From Zonotrichia leucophrys gambelii (taxonomy: Eukaryota > Chordata > Aves > Passeriformes > Passerellidae), in NCBI RefSeq assembly GCF_028769735.1, contig NC_088172.1, forward strand, positions 91,052,951 to 91,116,950: a stretch of DNA of 64,000 nucleotides. Reading direction: 5' to 3'. The notes beneath the pieces are model-generated. The model searched no databases. It was not told the origin of the DNA and saw nothing but the letters and a program-made list of their open reading frames with translations. Positions 10,151 through 23,345 of the stretch are shown in pieces. Both the position numbers and the translations under genes were made by a program. How positions within the stretch are numbered: position 1 is the first letter of the stretch; each line of letters starts with the position of its first letter.

Positions 10151-13100
10151 CATCAGCTGCAGTCATTCTCTCCAGGTTCTGAAATTCTGGCTGCTCTGTA
10201 GAATTCACATTTGTGCCCTGTTGGAAGTTGGAGAACAATTAAAGTGCTGTGGAACAGTCAATCAAGCAGATGATGAAATTTGACTTTTCTAATATGTTGA
10301 ATTAAGCACTTTTATTATGATTTCAATTCCTGATGTTTGCTTTATTCGGTGTAGACGAGTTCGAAGAACCTGAGCCTGGCAATGCTAAGATTTTTGCTGG
10401 TTTCTGTATATTCCATTTCTATTAGGAGGATATAAGTCATTGAGGCCCCACATTGTGGCCACAACACCCAGAAAGGTTTACTGAAAGATACTTGGTTATT
10501 CATCATTATCAAATTAAGCTAGAATAAAGGGACCATTTTGTGGTACTGGTTTCAGAAAAGTACCTGTTTTCCTGAAGTGCTGCAAGCTCCTTGACTGCAA
10601 AGTTAGTGAAGACTGTTGCATTTCTGAAACAGAGCCACTATGACTTAAATTTAATTACAGCTGGTTCTCCTCATAACCCGACAGTTGAAAGAGACTTTTC
10701 TATTGTTCAGTACTACCGCTGAAAACACATTTCCATTATGAACTTAGAGTCCTCCTATGCCAAAATCAACAGTTAAAAATGAATGGTTTGCTCTGGTAAC
10801 AGGAAAAACAAACATGAAAATCATTGTGTTGTGTGACAGAAAATCAGAATGTTAAAGTAAAAGAAGTTGATAAACCTACAAGAATAACTATCTGATGGGC
10901 TGTTCTTGAATCAAAGACACTTCCAAGCAAGTATTTCAAGGACATAAATAATAGTGCATCAACTTCTGCTTTGTTTCTTGTATGGCTGCAAAGATAGCAA
11001 AAAGTTCATGTTCCATTTAGGTCCTGTCACCAGGGATTTAAGCGTTTTGTGAAACCCTGGAAAGGAATGTGAATATCTGCCAATATTAACATTTTCTAAT
11101 GTACACATTTTTACATCTGCTTTTAGGGTACATTCAGACTAGGTTAATCATAAAGTCTGTCTTAGCAGGGAGGGACAAGAATGCAAGAGGGAAAGAAAAA
11201 TTGGACTCTTTCTAGGACTATGCCTGCCCTGTTAGCAGTTTTTGAGCCTTTTGACCAAATTTGATGGGGATGCACAAGTCTCAGAAGTTCACAGCTTCTG
11301 TGAAAGTGGGCAAGAAAGCGAGGACCTATCTGAGCCTACACTTCTTGGTGAATTCATAGTCACTGAATATCTCAGAATGATACAACTGGGATTGCTGATC
11401 TTGCAGACGGGAGGGAAGGGGTGAGCAATGGGTCTTTAAAAACCAGGGAAGCCCTGGATTTCTGTGAGTCTGGCTGTCCTTGGAGACTCATGTGGCTACT
11501 TGACATCCTGTCCCCAGAGGGGCTGGCATGTGGCAGGGCCTGACTGTGCTTGGTTTATGAGAAAAGCCCAGGACAATTTTAGACCAAAAGCCAAGCTGTC
11601 AGAAAGCTTGTGGTTGAGAGCTTGCAGTAGCAGAATAGTTGACAGCTCAGGTAAGGAATTTGTTCAAGAGAAGTTGGCTGGAGCAAAACTCTCAGACTTT
11701 TACACTTCAGGGCCAACATGCAACTCCAGGGTCACAGCTTTGGCCCTGTGCAAACGTGAACTTGCCAGCATGTAGGAGAAGGGCAGACCTCTTCAGCTGC
11801 CCTTCCTAGGCAGGTGTGACTCAGGCTGGGCACCATGACCTGTATACAAACTTGGGAACAGGTTGCCTTAGGTCTGTTTCTGACCTCTTTCCTTCTCTGT
11901 GGTGGTAGGCTCTGAGACAATGCCTTCCCTGCAGCCTGCCTCCTTTTCTGGGCTTGTGCCTGCAAAGGGAAAACTGGCACTTGTAGCCCTGTGAAATATT
12001 TACAGTGGCTGTAGCTGAGCAGGGGTCTCATCCTAGGTCACTTCAGCAGTACTGAGTACTTGTCACAACCCTGAGCAGAACTTCCCCTTCCAAAAACCAA
12101 GCCAGCAGCCCACAAGGGTAGTTAATCTCTCAGCTGCAGCCTCCCTGAAGAAGATGTTAGACCATAACTGGGAGGAGATGTGCAGTAGGAAAGGTCCTTT
12201 ATGTTGTTGTTTTGGGTTTTTTTCTCCTTGCTTTCTTTTGCTATGTTTCATCTCATTTAACCAGCCTGCTAGTGCTCTAAATAGGGAGGTGAGGTGCTGG
12301 GAAAGGTCTGTACTCTTCTCTCTGCCTTCAAGTGGGTAACACTTGCATTTGCTGCCCGAGGTAAGAGTTAGCCAGAGCTGCTCACACTAGCCTTGACCTG
12401 ACCCAGAAGCCAGAGACATGTTGTAGCATGTTTGCTCTTGCTGGAAACCTGCAGAATGGCCTTTGGGATTCTCAGCCCTGCTTGTCTCTGCATGTAACAA
12501 AGTCTACTGGATGGCTGCTGAGGTTATGGTTCACTCTGTATCAAGAAAAGTTACATTTGGCTTTAGAGTGGCTCGGTATCCAATAATGCACATTTATAAT
12601 CAAATTTAAAAGATCTTGAGTTTGCCTTTGGTTTTATGGAAATAACTGTAAAAAGGCTCCCAAATAGGCTGGTCTGCTATCAAGATGTGATTTTGGAATG
12701 GCTTTGTCATGCATCTTGAAAGGAATTATCCTTCCCCAAAGATTCAGAAATACCTTGTGGTTAGCCCCTTCAAAGTAACGTGTCAAGGCTTCTAAAGAAA
12801 TGATGCTGAGGGCATCCTTTTGCTCTTAGATGATTTTGGATCCTTGCAGGTTGATATTTTCAAAATTTTTGTTTAACATAAAGAGCTAAAAAATCAAAAA
12901 AAAAGTAGTAAAGCTGCAGTTCTTTTTTAGTGACTGCTCAGTACTTGGAAATGTTACATGCTCCTGCCCTTGCTCCTTCTGTGCTCCTCAAATGTTACAG
13001 CTTTTCTGAATAGTAAGGAATCATCATAAGGATGGCTCTTCCCCATGCTTGATCACAACGTGAGATGCAATGCACAAATAGCTCTGGGCAAGACTGAGGG

Positions 13101-13988
13101 AGGGAGGATTCTTACCAGCCTCAGCCACTGGAGCTGCTTGCAAGAGCTCCTTGCAAGAGCTGCTCCCAAACCTGTTCTGTGTCTGCTACAGCACACACAT
13201 TAGTGACTTTAATGAGGCAGAGGGCAGTCCCCAGTAAATTTTGGGGATTTGAGGTTTTCTTGTTTAAGACACTTGTACAAAGTGAAGGAGCAAAATAACT
13301 TTGCAACTTGCATTGACTTCATCTAAACTCAAAACAACCGAGAACATTTGCCAGGCATGGTTTCCCACCTTGGCCATGTCCTCACATCTTACTGTATAAA
13401 ACATGTTCAGCTGAAGAGACCAGCAAGGGAGGCACAGTGATCCTGTTTCACAGCTTAGAGATGGCCACCACAGCTTGCTCCTTCCTTTTTTTATCCTCTC
13501 TGATTATTTCTCCCTAGTGGGCAGGGATTCCTTCAGAGTGTGTGATGCCTTTGCATCCTCCCTTGTTTGTGTCTCATTGAATGTGAGACCTGTCCCACCC
13601 AGAGGGATCCCCGAGTTCCCCACAGACATTTCATCAGACTGGAAAGGTTCTCCTTCTTGTTTGGTCATTTTAATGGTGGTGTCAAGCACAGGAAATTTAC
13701 TGATTTCTTCTTGTTGGCAATGCCATGCCGGCCCATCATGGAGGAAGAAATCAAGCAAACCAGAGCAGAGGGTGGGGTAAACTGATGAGCAGGAGAGTTT
13801 AGACTTCTATGGATCTACACTGAGCAGAACAGGGATTTGTGTGCTATTTGGACAGTTGGGTAAAATGCACAGCCCTCTGTTCAGCTCCATGGTACTGCTG
13901 TTCCCTGTTGAGGCCCCTCACTTTTACCTGTGCAAATTTCTTGTGGATTTTTTGTCATCTGAAATAAAATAGCGTGATTTGGGAGGGG
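10151..13988. other. Non-genic DNA, no gene seen
   Basis: No gene is supported here. A 12-bp perfect palindrome TTGTGGCCACAA lies at 10453-10464, a length expected by chance. Donor-like sites at 11647 (CTCAG|GTAAGG) and 12359 (CCGAG|GTAAGA) have no convincing acceptor or open exon upstream. Confidence 0.6.
13137..13161. repeat. 12-bp tandem duplication
   Basis: CTTGCAAGAGCT occurs at 13137-13148 and again at 13150-13161 with one base between. Each unit contains the palindrome CTTGCAAG, so the pair can also fold back on itself. This is typical of small slippage-generated duplications. Confidence 0.8.
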
Positions 13989-14052
13989 AAAAAAACCACA
14001 AAAAAACCCATTAAAAAAACCCAAAACCACACCCAAACACACATTAAAAAAA
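13989..14052. repeat. A/C low-complexity tract
   Basis: The tract is composed almost only of A and C, with repeated runs of six to eight A separated by short C or CACA blocks. It is simple sequence, probably expanded by slippage, and has no coding potential. The long minus-strand frame across it reads only Phe, Gly and Val-rich low-complexity peptide. Confidence 0.8.
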
Positions 14053-14369
14053 AGTTCTTGCAACTGAAATGTCTGTTTGTACCACTAAAAACTCAGTTTT
14101 CTCATTGCTACAATGACGTGTTGATTTGAAATGGCTGAGTGGCTTTAATTATAATGCTGATTTTATTTTCCTTTTTGGTAGCAATAGTAGTCGAGCAATG
14201 GCACACCGACAAAGGCAGCTTTGAAGGAGCAGCAATGCTGAGAGGTGCCGTCCTGCTCCCTCCCCCCAGCCCCATCTCCCAACTCCTGACAAAGAAAACA
14301 AGTCGCTGCCTCTTCAAGACTTTTCTTGTCCTTTCTGTTCGTGACAGGCGTAAGTGTTAGTAACATCTG

Positions 14370-14595
14370 CTGGCCCGAGCTCGCTTCCTCCTGCTGTGCC
14401 GGGCTCTGGCAGGGCCGTGCGGAGGAGCAGGAGCCGTGCCAAGCACGGAGCGCGGTGTGCCGGGCCAGCGCTGAGCGCAGCGGCCGGGCTGTGCCTGCCA
14501 TCGCCGGGCGCGGGCTCCGCGCACCGGGCAGGGGCTGCCCGGCCCCGGCTCTCGCTGGTGGGAGCCTTGCTGGCTCCTGCTCCTGGTGGCTAATG
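14370..14595. promoter_or_regulatory. Compact CpG-rich block
   Basis: About 220 bases are GC-rich with many CpGs (for example GAGCGCGGTG and CCGGGCGCGGGC) inside an AT-leaning neighbourhood. This suggests an unmethylated regulatory element or an orphan CpG island. Frames cross it on both strands, including 159 codons on the minus strand, but these are the usual result of scarce stop codons in GC-rich DNA and show no known domain. No clear TATA box or splice donor was seen within it. Confidence 0.45.
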
Positions 14596-14760
14596 AGTGT
14601 TATTTTAAGTGAAATAGCCAAGGGGGATAAACAGATCAGCATGTGAATCCGATCGCATCTTCTATGAGCTTTGACTTAGAAAGTTACTATAAGTTAGACG
14701 TTACAGAGAATGCTTTTCTTTCACAATTTATTCTTTATCTTGTTTCTGCCTTTCAACAAT
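14596..14760. promoter_or_regulatory. Element with conserved-non-coding look
   Basis: Immediately after the CpG-rich block comes complex, repeat-free AT-rich DNA with several developmental-factor-like words, such as GATAA, TGACTTAG and ATTTTAAGTGAAAT. The sharp switch from CpG-rich to AT-rich complex sequence is common in conserved vertebrate regulatory elements. This is judged by appearance only, because no alignment is available. Confidence 0.2.
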
Positions 14761-17700
14761 GTTCTGTGGTTCACTAGGTGGTGGGGGTTTTAGTGGTTTT
14801 TTCCCCTTTACTGTCAGATTTCCTTGGTTTTGGCAGTATTTTCCAGAGCAACCTGAAGGGAAAGGATATATGTATATAATTTCACAGGGACATAGAATCT
14901 GTAAAGGCAGGTGCAGACCCTGCTTTATTTTGTAATTATTTGCTTCAGAGTTGGGTAGCTTTCCCTTTGGATAAAATGGACAAAAAGTATTTGGGTTTTG
15001 CTTTTTTAAAGTAAGACATAGGGTTTATCTTCCTATGACTGCTTGATTGAATACTTTTAATTTTTTTCATCGAATTAAAAAAAAAAAAGAATTTTTTTGG
15101 GGTCTATTTTAGATTTGGTCTATTTCATGTCACATGTGAGGTCAATGGGGAAAATTATGTGCATCTAAGAGTAAAATTTATCTCAGACTTGTCAGCTTCT
15201 AACAAGTCGTGATCTTGCTACTTGCTCTTAGGTTGGCAGTAATGTGATGCTGTGCTTCAGATTTGTTTTTTGGGGGATGGACGGGGATTCCTGAGACTAT
15301 TTTATGTGCCATTTCCCGATGAGAGAATTTTTGAAGACTCTTGTAATGATTTATCTGGATATTTTCTTCTAACAACATCGAAAGGCAGCCTGAACTTACA
15401 CTATCCTATACTTCAATCAGCTTTATAGAATAATCCAGTTGTTTCTTCCTTCTGAGTACACAAAGAGTGTGTGTGGCAATGATCCTGGAGCCTGCAGGCA
15501 GCTGCAACAGAAAAGGACTTCCGTGGTTTGCTTTTGCTTTCTCTTCCTGTCCCCTCCATTTTCATATATGTTTTTGAGAAGGCTGAGTTTCTGATAGACT
15601 ACCTAGTGCAAGACCAGGGGAAAGTGAAACTGTGTTTTGGGGCTTGTTTTGTGCTTTTGGTTTTCATATAGTGTTCTATCAAAGGCACTGTTCTTTAATA
15701 TTACAAACAACCCAGTGGATGGAAAAATTAAATATGTCAGTCAATAAAAATTAAAATCTGAACTTTATCTGTAGGAAATACTAATGAGAGAAGCTGAGTA
15801 TGTCTCCCCCTCAGCCCTGCCCCCTGCAAAATGCCAAGGATCATAGTTCTGGCATCATTTAGATGTAACTTTGTAGTACTTCTAAGTAGCTGAAAGTGAA
15901 AAGATTAGAAATCAGGTTGATGATACAGTTTCTTTTCAAATGCTTTCTCTAAATGTTCAATACTGTGTCCCTGAGGAAGTCCCATTATTAAAGCTGCGTG
16001 ACTCTGAAATCACCTTGACTCTGCGGGGGCGATAGTTGAGAGTTCTGGGGATTTTCCTCATCTGACTCTCAGAGTTCCCTTTTGTTGTAAGGATTTAGAA
16101 GGTTTTTTGTGAAATTGTCCCTCTCAGAGCTTGTATCATCTCCAGTCAAGCCAAATTGACAGGGGTGGCCAGAATTATCCCATGTACCCTAGGTGTATAA
16201 ACCAAATCGTGTTATTAACTGAGACTAGGGGTTGCTGTAAACTTCTGCCAAAGGATTTTGGGACTTGTTCACAAACAAACACTGAAGAGGAGTTTTGGTG
16301 CTTTCCAGGCACCTTTCCCCCCATGTGACATTAATAACACTAACAAAAATAACTCAAGAGTGCATACTTCTAATAGACTCAGTGACAGAGACCCTAACAC
16401 ACTTTGCCCTATGGATACTTGTAGAGGGGAGCTGTTCCTCTCTCCTCTGCCACGGCCTGGGGTGGGATGGGATATGGCAGCTGTGTCAGCGTGGCAGCAC
16501 ACGAGGCATTGGGATGAACAGTGGGAGAATTTCACTATGTCCTGTAGAAGCAGTTAGGAACTTAACCTGAAACAGGAGCTGATAAAGACATGGCTGGCTG
16601 GGAAGTTTCATTTCTCTGCAGAATGCAGACTGTTGGTTGTTGGCCGGTTTTTCTCTCCTGAGTTACAAAAACTTGCTCGTTCTTTGCTTCAGCTTTCCTT
16701 ACTGTAGGTTTGGTTATAGGGCCGGCAGTGAGCCAAGGCATGGGGTGTGCAGGGTGAGGTATCTGCTTTATCCTCTCCTCTACGGATATGTGGTAGCAGC
16801 TTTGGAAGGAAAGCTGTGTGTGCTGTGTAAGGGCTGCATGTCTCCTCCAGTATCTGCTCCGAGCTGTGAGGTGCCATGCTGCAGATCTGCACAGCAGCTT
16901 CCCTGGGGATAGGCAGTCCAGGAGAGAGCAGAGCAGTGCTACTACATCACTACTAGCTGGAGTAGCTACAGCACTTGGATCTTTCCCCGGGGGCCTCTCC
17001 TTTGCGTATTAACCCAACCTGACCCTGCTTGCCTTGCAGGAACTGCCTAGATCACAGCTAAAGGGGGTATGGCTGTAGGCATGGAAGTGTAAGGTCTGAC
17101 ACTGATGGTATCAATGAGCAGGAAGCCTTACACTGCTCTATGTGTTCTTAAAGAATGCTGAAGCCAAAATATTCATGCATTTCTTTTTTCATCTTTTACC
17201 GGTACAGCATGTTTAATAGTTTTTTGAAAACTGTGTGATGAAAAAGAAAGGCCAAAACCCTTCAACTAAACCATTAACAGAGCATTCTTCTTAATCTGTG
17301 TGGACATAAATATGGGCAGAATACCCTTACAGGTTTCTGACTGGGTCATTCAGCCTTAAATTGAAGTGACCTCATTCTGGGGGGATCCAAGGAGCTCAAG
17401 CCTTGAATTTTTTTCTTGCCGTGGTTGCTAATGATTTTTATGCTGTTAGCAAGACTTCTGGTGGGGGATATACAAAAAAGCTTGCAGGGGTAAAAATTAC
17501 TGATGGATTCAGTGAAGGAAAGCTGTGTGTGTGGAGGTTCCAAGGAGAAGAGGATGTCTTTGGATTTTTGTTATTTCAGCTTGAGCTTTGGTGTGCAGTT
17601 TGTCTGGTCCTTTGAGCTGCCACTCTCTGACAATGAATTCACATTTCAGCTTTTGTTCAATTGATTTGATGTTGCCTAACATCAATTTTTTACTTATTTA

Positions 17701-20639
17701 TGATCAGACAGTGCTGATGGGTTTAGGAGGACTGAGTTTGGGGTAAAACTCCAAGTGTGAAGTGACTTTTTGTGTTTAGGTATACATGAGCACAGAAATA
17801 CTTTTAGTGACATGTGTTCGTTCTAGAGGCACATGCTCTTCTCAAAGCTTTGGGCTTGGTTGGTTGTATATACCAAAATCACTTTCTCTTCTGTTTTCCT
17901 CTTTCTGTTCCAGAAACTGGTCAAAGATCTGTTTGATTTCAGGTTTTCTTTTTAATAGAATTTTTAATGGACAGATTTCAGGAGTGGTTTGAAAGGAGTC
18001 TGACATGGAAGTTAGGCATAAATGTAACAAAATTCAGTATCTGTGCATGATTTCAAATCTAAACCACAAAAAACTGAGATTTGCTTTCAGATTTGAAGAC
18101 AACTCAAACTGCAAAGCAAGGCAAAAAGAAAGTCTGGTACTTCTAATGCTGCTGAAGTTCATGCAGTTTTTGAAGCCACCAGCTACTAAAACATGCTAAT
18201 TACTCCATGGAGATGATAATGTTTTTGGGATGTCAGCTGAACAGTTGGCATGAAACCTGGGCTCTGAAAAGTCAGCTGCTGCTGACTGTGATGGAGTCAG
18301 TGTCACCTGCTGACCCTTTTTAAAGAAAGGGTTTAGGCATGGTGTCTAAAGGGGGTGGAAGATGTTTTCCTTCCCATAACAGAAGATATGGGGGTGTGAC
18401 TGCAGGAGCTGCCACTGCCCAGAGGCAGAGTCTTGGGGTAATTAAGCAGGAGCACAGACACCTAAAGAGGGAGAGAATTTCCAATAACTAGACATACAAA
18501 ATTAAACCAAACTGGTGATTCTAGTTTCAGGTAGTGACTGTACTGGTTTTGCCTGGCAGAGACAGTGTACACAGGGAGTGTTAGGTTATAGTGCCCACAG
18601 TAGCTTTCCAGATACCACTAGACAGCCACAATTGATTGATTTTGTGCCTCTAATTTTGACTTCTTTTCATCAGTGGGAAAAACAGATTCCTCTAAGCCAA
18701 GGGGACCATACCCCACCATCTTGCAGTTGTAAATAGAGCTTGGTTCTCTCCAAACTTCATTGTGAGTTGTTGCAGTATGTGTGACTCATAGCCTAATGAA
18801 ACAGGCTCAAAAAGAATACAATCTCAGCATTAGTTGTGTTTTCACTAAGCATATCCAAGCATTTTCTATCTCTTGGAGAGTCAGATACATGGTTTTAAAT
18901 CACCTGCCTGCCTGACATTAGATTGCCAAACCATCAGTGATATCTGTCATGAATGTGCAGGACTGGGTTGTCCTGTGAGCATGCTGGATGGCTGCTTTGG
19001 AAGGGGAATTTCTGTCAAAAAGTACCTGCTCTTAAATGTTAATTGGGCCTTCATTTCTTTGATGTGCATATCTGTGTAAGTGTATGAGAAAAATCAGCTA
19101 TGGAAAGTAATCTTATAATTCTCCGTGTGGGTATAATGGAGGAAAGAGCTGTTTTTTATTATTTTATTTTTAAAATTTATTTTACTTAGTCGAATAATGT
19201 AAGGAGGTTCAGCCCTGTGTTTTCAGTGAATAACTACTTGGTAGTGAAATGAAGTCATGAAAAACCATCCAGTTTTTGGGGATACTGTGCATGTGAAATA
19301 GAACATTTTTGCATACTGAGTAGGATGCTCCAAGGCATGTGTAGTCTTTGAGGCTTTTTTTGTTCCTTTTACATATGGGCCTTGGTGAAAAGTCAGACCT
19401 GCTATAGGTAAAATTTCCATTTGTGATCCTCTTGCTTCTAACCTTGTTGAGCTCTCAGATGTGCTAACTTGTCCCTTTGAGTCTCTGTGTGTGGTGCAGA
19501 GCTATTTATGCATCTCACACTCCTGTTTGCTCACCAAAAGCCATCTGATGCCCACAGAGGTGTCTTTCCAGGCCAAGGTGCTCTTAAATAGAAGACCCAA
19601 TTTCGATTGTTTGGTACCTAGAGTTTTATGACCACAAACTGTTGAGAGAATATTGATAACTTCCAAGACTTTAGTTCCTTTGAATTAGCTTGGGTTTGGA
19701 TGTGTTTGCTTTATTTCTTGTCCATGTTATATCAACATCCATCTTATCGCTGCTGCTCCGAATCTGCCATTATTATGCTATGCTAATACCTTTATTTGGT
19801 TTCTGAAGCTGCCTTGTGTTGCTCTTGCATTTACTGGCTTCTTCAGAGGGAAAACCTTTTTGATCAGTGCTTAACCTACTCAATAGCATAGGTGTTTTGC
19901 AGAATAATTATTTTTATAAATTCCCCCAAAACAAGTATCTTCATGTGGACTGGAATACAGGAGAGGGAGAGCAGAGGGTGTGTGGGATGGGAAGACAAAT
20001 CAGGAGACCTGAGCTGAGTGCCCAGCCTTTAAACATTCCTTTGCTCTCTTGCATTTGCTGTTTAATTCCTGAGGATTGCATTTCCTTTTCCCATCCCTCT
20101 GACATATCTGTTTAGCTTGTAAGATGCCTGGCACGGGGCTGTGTGTACAGACATGGATGTGTGTGCAGAGCCGAACCCCCGTGAATCTCCGGGTTCAAGA
20201 GGAGGACAGCAGTGCCATCCTGGAGCTGCAGTGGTTGTGTTCCCATCCTGGGAGCTCCTGTACTCGAGGCTGCTGTCTCTAGGTAACTCCTCAGTGTAGG
20301 AACAAGAAAGTCACACTGCTCTGCAAGCTGCTGCAGCACGTCCTGGGAGCACTGTGCCACATCCAGCCCTCTCCTTCCCGGGGCTCCCTGATCCCCTTAG
20401 CCCCCGTTACCCACACGCCATCTGAGGGAGTGGTGCTGGTTACCTGAGAGCCCCAAACTCCAGAACCAGACCCACCTGGGTGATTCCTCTGTCTCTCCTT
20501 CTCTGGGGGTTTTGGGGATTTCCTGGCCTGTCTGCAGGTGTTAAAGGCTTCGCTATTTCACCTCTGTCTCGCTACATTTTCCCCTGGAAGTGGAGTAACA
20601 CTGCAGCTGCCGCTGGCTTGGGCTGGTGTTGCTGAGTGC
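14761..20639. other. Non-genic DNA, no gene seen
   Basis: No coding exon or RNA gene is supported. Short AT-rich tracts occur near 15055-15100 and 19150-19190. An 18-base word is shared exactly by 16805-16822 and 17514-17531, partly simple GT repeat. Nothing here resembles a transposable-element family that I can name. Confidence 0.6.
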
Positions 20640-21040
20640 CGCTGTGAGGTCTCCTGGCCCTCGCCGTCTCTGGGCGAACTACATAGTCATAGTTATCTGC
20701 TGTAGCTGCCTTACAGCTGCAGGATGCTTTTTTCCTTCCCTTCCTCCTGCATCCTTCTTACCCTTGCTGGGTGGCTAGCGTAGGTGTTCTCTGGAGTGGG
20801 TGCTTTGCTCCGTTCGCTCGCTACCAAGCGCCCCTCACATGCTAGCAGACCTCACCCAGAGCCAGGCTGCTGCGAGCGCAGCGCGGCTCCGCTGGCAGCG
20901 CTCCCGGCTCTCCGAGCTGGCAGCTGTCCTCCTTTCTTTGAGCTCCGATAGCGGGAGCAGATCGGCGCTGGGAGCAGCCGGAGCGCTGCTTTATGGGCCT
21001 TTACTCCTGTACACCTCCGGTTTTCCACAAATCCTGCCAA
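20640..21040 (+). promoter_or_regulatory. Candidate alternative promoter and first exon
   Basis: CpG-rich DNA from about 20800 to 20990 (for example CGCTCGCTACC and GAGCGCAGCGCGG) leads into a short less GC-rich segment that ends at a good + strand donor, CCAA|GTGAGT (GT at 21041). No acceptor precedes the segment, which is the expected form of a first exon. A CpG-rich core ending in a donor suggests a promoter, perhaps a distal alternative promoter of the gene whose main CpG island is at 48 kb. The link to that gene is inference. Confidence 0.4.
20993..21040 (+). CDS. Candidate short N-terminal coding exon
   Basis: An ATG at 20993 opens 16 codons, MGLYSCTPPVFHKSCQ, that end exactly in phase 0 at the donor GT (21041). 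Position +4 is G but position -3 is T, so the start context is only moderate. A different open frame from upstream (ATG 20800) also reaches the donor, in phase 1, so the segment may be coding in either frame or be untranslated. I do not recognise the peptide. Confidence 0.15.
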
Positions 21041-21978
21041 GTGAGTTTCCTGATTGTGGGCTGTGTCATTCGCTGTGCTCCCCTGCCCTGCCCCCACCCA
21101 TTTCCTGACATCACTTCAGATCCGGCTCTAGCACTGGTCCGGTTCTGCTGGAGCACTCCACCCTGGACTTCCGAATGCAGTAAATCTTTCTGGCCGGGAG
21201 AGTCATACGGTGTGTAGAGCTTGCTACAAAGCTTTGTCAAGCTTAGGAAAGAAATCCTCAAAAAATGAGGGAGAGTTTTGAACTCCTTTTTATTCTCTAT
21301 CTTCTCTTCCCCCACCCCATACTGTGTTGCCTTCATTTGGTGAGTTTGTTCTACCCTAAACAAAAATAAATAAACAAACAAAAACTTTAAATTTGTCTCT
21401 ACTGCAGTTTCCTGCAGCAATTTTGAAATTATCTGGCATAAAGGAATAAAAAAAATACATTCTCATTTCCTTCAGTGGTCACTTTGGGGTGCCTTTCTAG
21501 ACTATCACTATCATCATCTTCCACAACACCATGGGTACTGTTATTTTACCTGTTCTTACACCATCTGGCCTCAGAGGCTGGAGTCGGTCATTCTGGGGCT
21601 AAAATTGCCCAAAGCAAGGTTTGCAGTGCTGTGATTGTGAATAACTTCTTGGCAATTTTGCTGTCTTATATCTTACTAAAAAAAAGCTTTTTTATTGATG
21701 AGGAAAGTGTTGGAGCCCCCACTGGCATTATGACTAGATATTTTTCTACTGGAGGTCCCTAGGATCCAGGATTTCCTCAAATTCCTGGCATTTGGGCTTG
21801 TCCCATTTGCTACTGATTCAAATCTCAAACAGCAAACACAGATTAGGTTTTGTACTTTTTTTGTCTTTTGTGTCAGCACAAATGGAGTAAATGGAGTAAA
21901 TGGACATGTCATATTTTGAGATTGCTTTTCCCAGTATAAAGGCAAAAGTCTTTCCACCTGCATAAAAGGGGGAGGGAT

Positions 21979-22000
21979 CAGATGGACTTGAGTCCATCTG
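21979..22000. repeat. 10-bp perfect inverted repeat, 2-nt loop
   Basis: CAGATGGACT at 21979-21988 is mirrored by AGTCCATCTG at 21991-22000. A stem of this size is expected about once by chance in a window this long, so no function is implied. CAGATG and CATCTG are also E-box cores (CANNTG). Confidence 0.85.
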
Positions 22001-22585
22001 AGGTGTATTCATAGCAACATGCTCCTCTTCTGAAGAAAATGAATTTCTTTAAACAGTGAGCAATTGATGGAATTTATAGCCCAGTATGTTTTGCTGCAGG
22101 ATTAATAAGTGGTGTCCTGTCGGACAGCTGCAATTTGCTGCCCTAAAACACTGCTTGGGATCAAAGTGCCCTTCTGCCATATTGCCCATGAGCTGTATGT
22201 GGTGACCAGAACTTGGGTGTGAGATGTCTTCTAGTCCTTTTTTCCAGGTCAGTTGTCTGAGGCAAACACAGCCGCCCCTTCTGCCTATCTCTGCCTCCTC
22301 GCCTTTCGCCATAGTTGAATTTTTGCTCACTTTGTATCAGTCTAAAGATATTTGCCATCATATTGTAGTGTAAAAGCCCTGGAGAGAAACAATGTCTGGT
22401 GGAAATGGTGTCTTGTGTGGACTGAAATTGCTTTGATGAATGCTATAGAAAGAGTGATGCTTGCTGGTGAAAGTTCTTAGGGGAACCTGTTTCTTGCAGG
22501 AGACATCACAGTTCTGCTGGATGCTCCACCATCATGATCAGGCCAAGTGCTCCTTTTCACTTTTGCCTTGCTGAGGCTTTTGCAG

Positions 22586-22600
22586 TTTTTTTTTTTTTTT
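22586..22600. repeat. Poly(T) tract, 15 T
   Basis: Uninterrupted run of 15 T. No TTTATT hexamer lies just downstream to suggest a minus-strand retrocopy tail. Confidence 0.9.
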
Positions 22601-23330
22601 AATCACCTGCAGTGATCTCCTTTGCATTGGGTTAAATAGCAGCACGGCACTTGATCTGAATTATTTTTATTACATCCTGTGGCAGAGCACAGTGGTCCAT
22701 CATGAGCAGAGCATATTTGCATGACATCCCCAACAACTTTGTCTTCCATACTTTATTGTGACTCTCAGGTTAATCCCAGGGAAATTCCAGGGACTGGACA
22801 TTGTGGAGTGCAATGTCACAAACGCTCTAGGACCTGTTTGTGTCTACAGTGGTCAATTCCTGTGTCCTCCCCAGAAGTGACACACAGTGGGGATTTTTCT
22901 GCTGTGGGTGCTGATTACACTTGCAAATGATACTGGTGTGGGAGGAGCTCTGTGTTTTCTTGAGAACAGGGTTAGAATTTAAAATCTTGACCAAGTGGAG
23001 AAATCACTTGGGAAAAATAAGAGGTTATTCAGAAAAGGACAAGCACAAAGTTGTTAACTTAGGTGGGAATAATGGGCTGCCCAGACCCAGAATGGGAGAT
23101 GGCTGGCTGAGCAGCAGCTCTGCAGAGGGGGGATGGAGTTGATGGTGGATTCCAGGCTGACTGTGAGTCACCGGCCTCATACAGTTGTGAAAAAGGCAAG
23201 CTGAGGTTTATAACCAAAAGGGTACAGCAATCCTTCCACTCAGCTCAGCTTGGTGAGGTCTCAGCTGGAGTCTTGAACCAGTTTTCTCCTCACAGCCTTT
23301 AAAAACAGCAAAACAACTCAAAAGTGGGTC

Positions 23331-23345
23331 AAAAAAAAAAAAAAA
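23331..23345. repeat. Poly(A) tract, 15 A
   Basis: Uninterrupted run of 15 A with no AATAAA in the preceding 40 bases, so it is best read as simple sequence. Confidence 0.9.

Noticed and set aside
11600..12360. Donor-like sites CTCAG|GTAAGG and CCGAG|GTAAGA
   Set aside because: Isolated sites without an acceptor or open exon. Such matches recur every few kilobases by chance.
21979..22000. 10-bp hairpin as a microRNA
   Set aside because: The stem is too short for a precursor and is at the level expected by chance.
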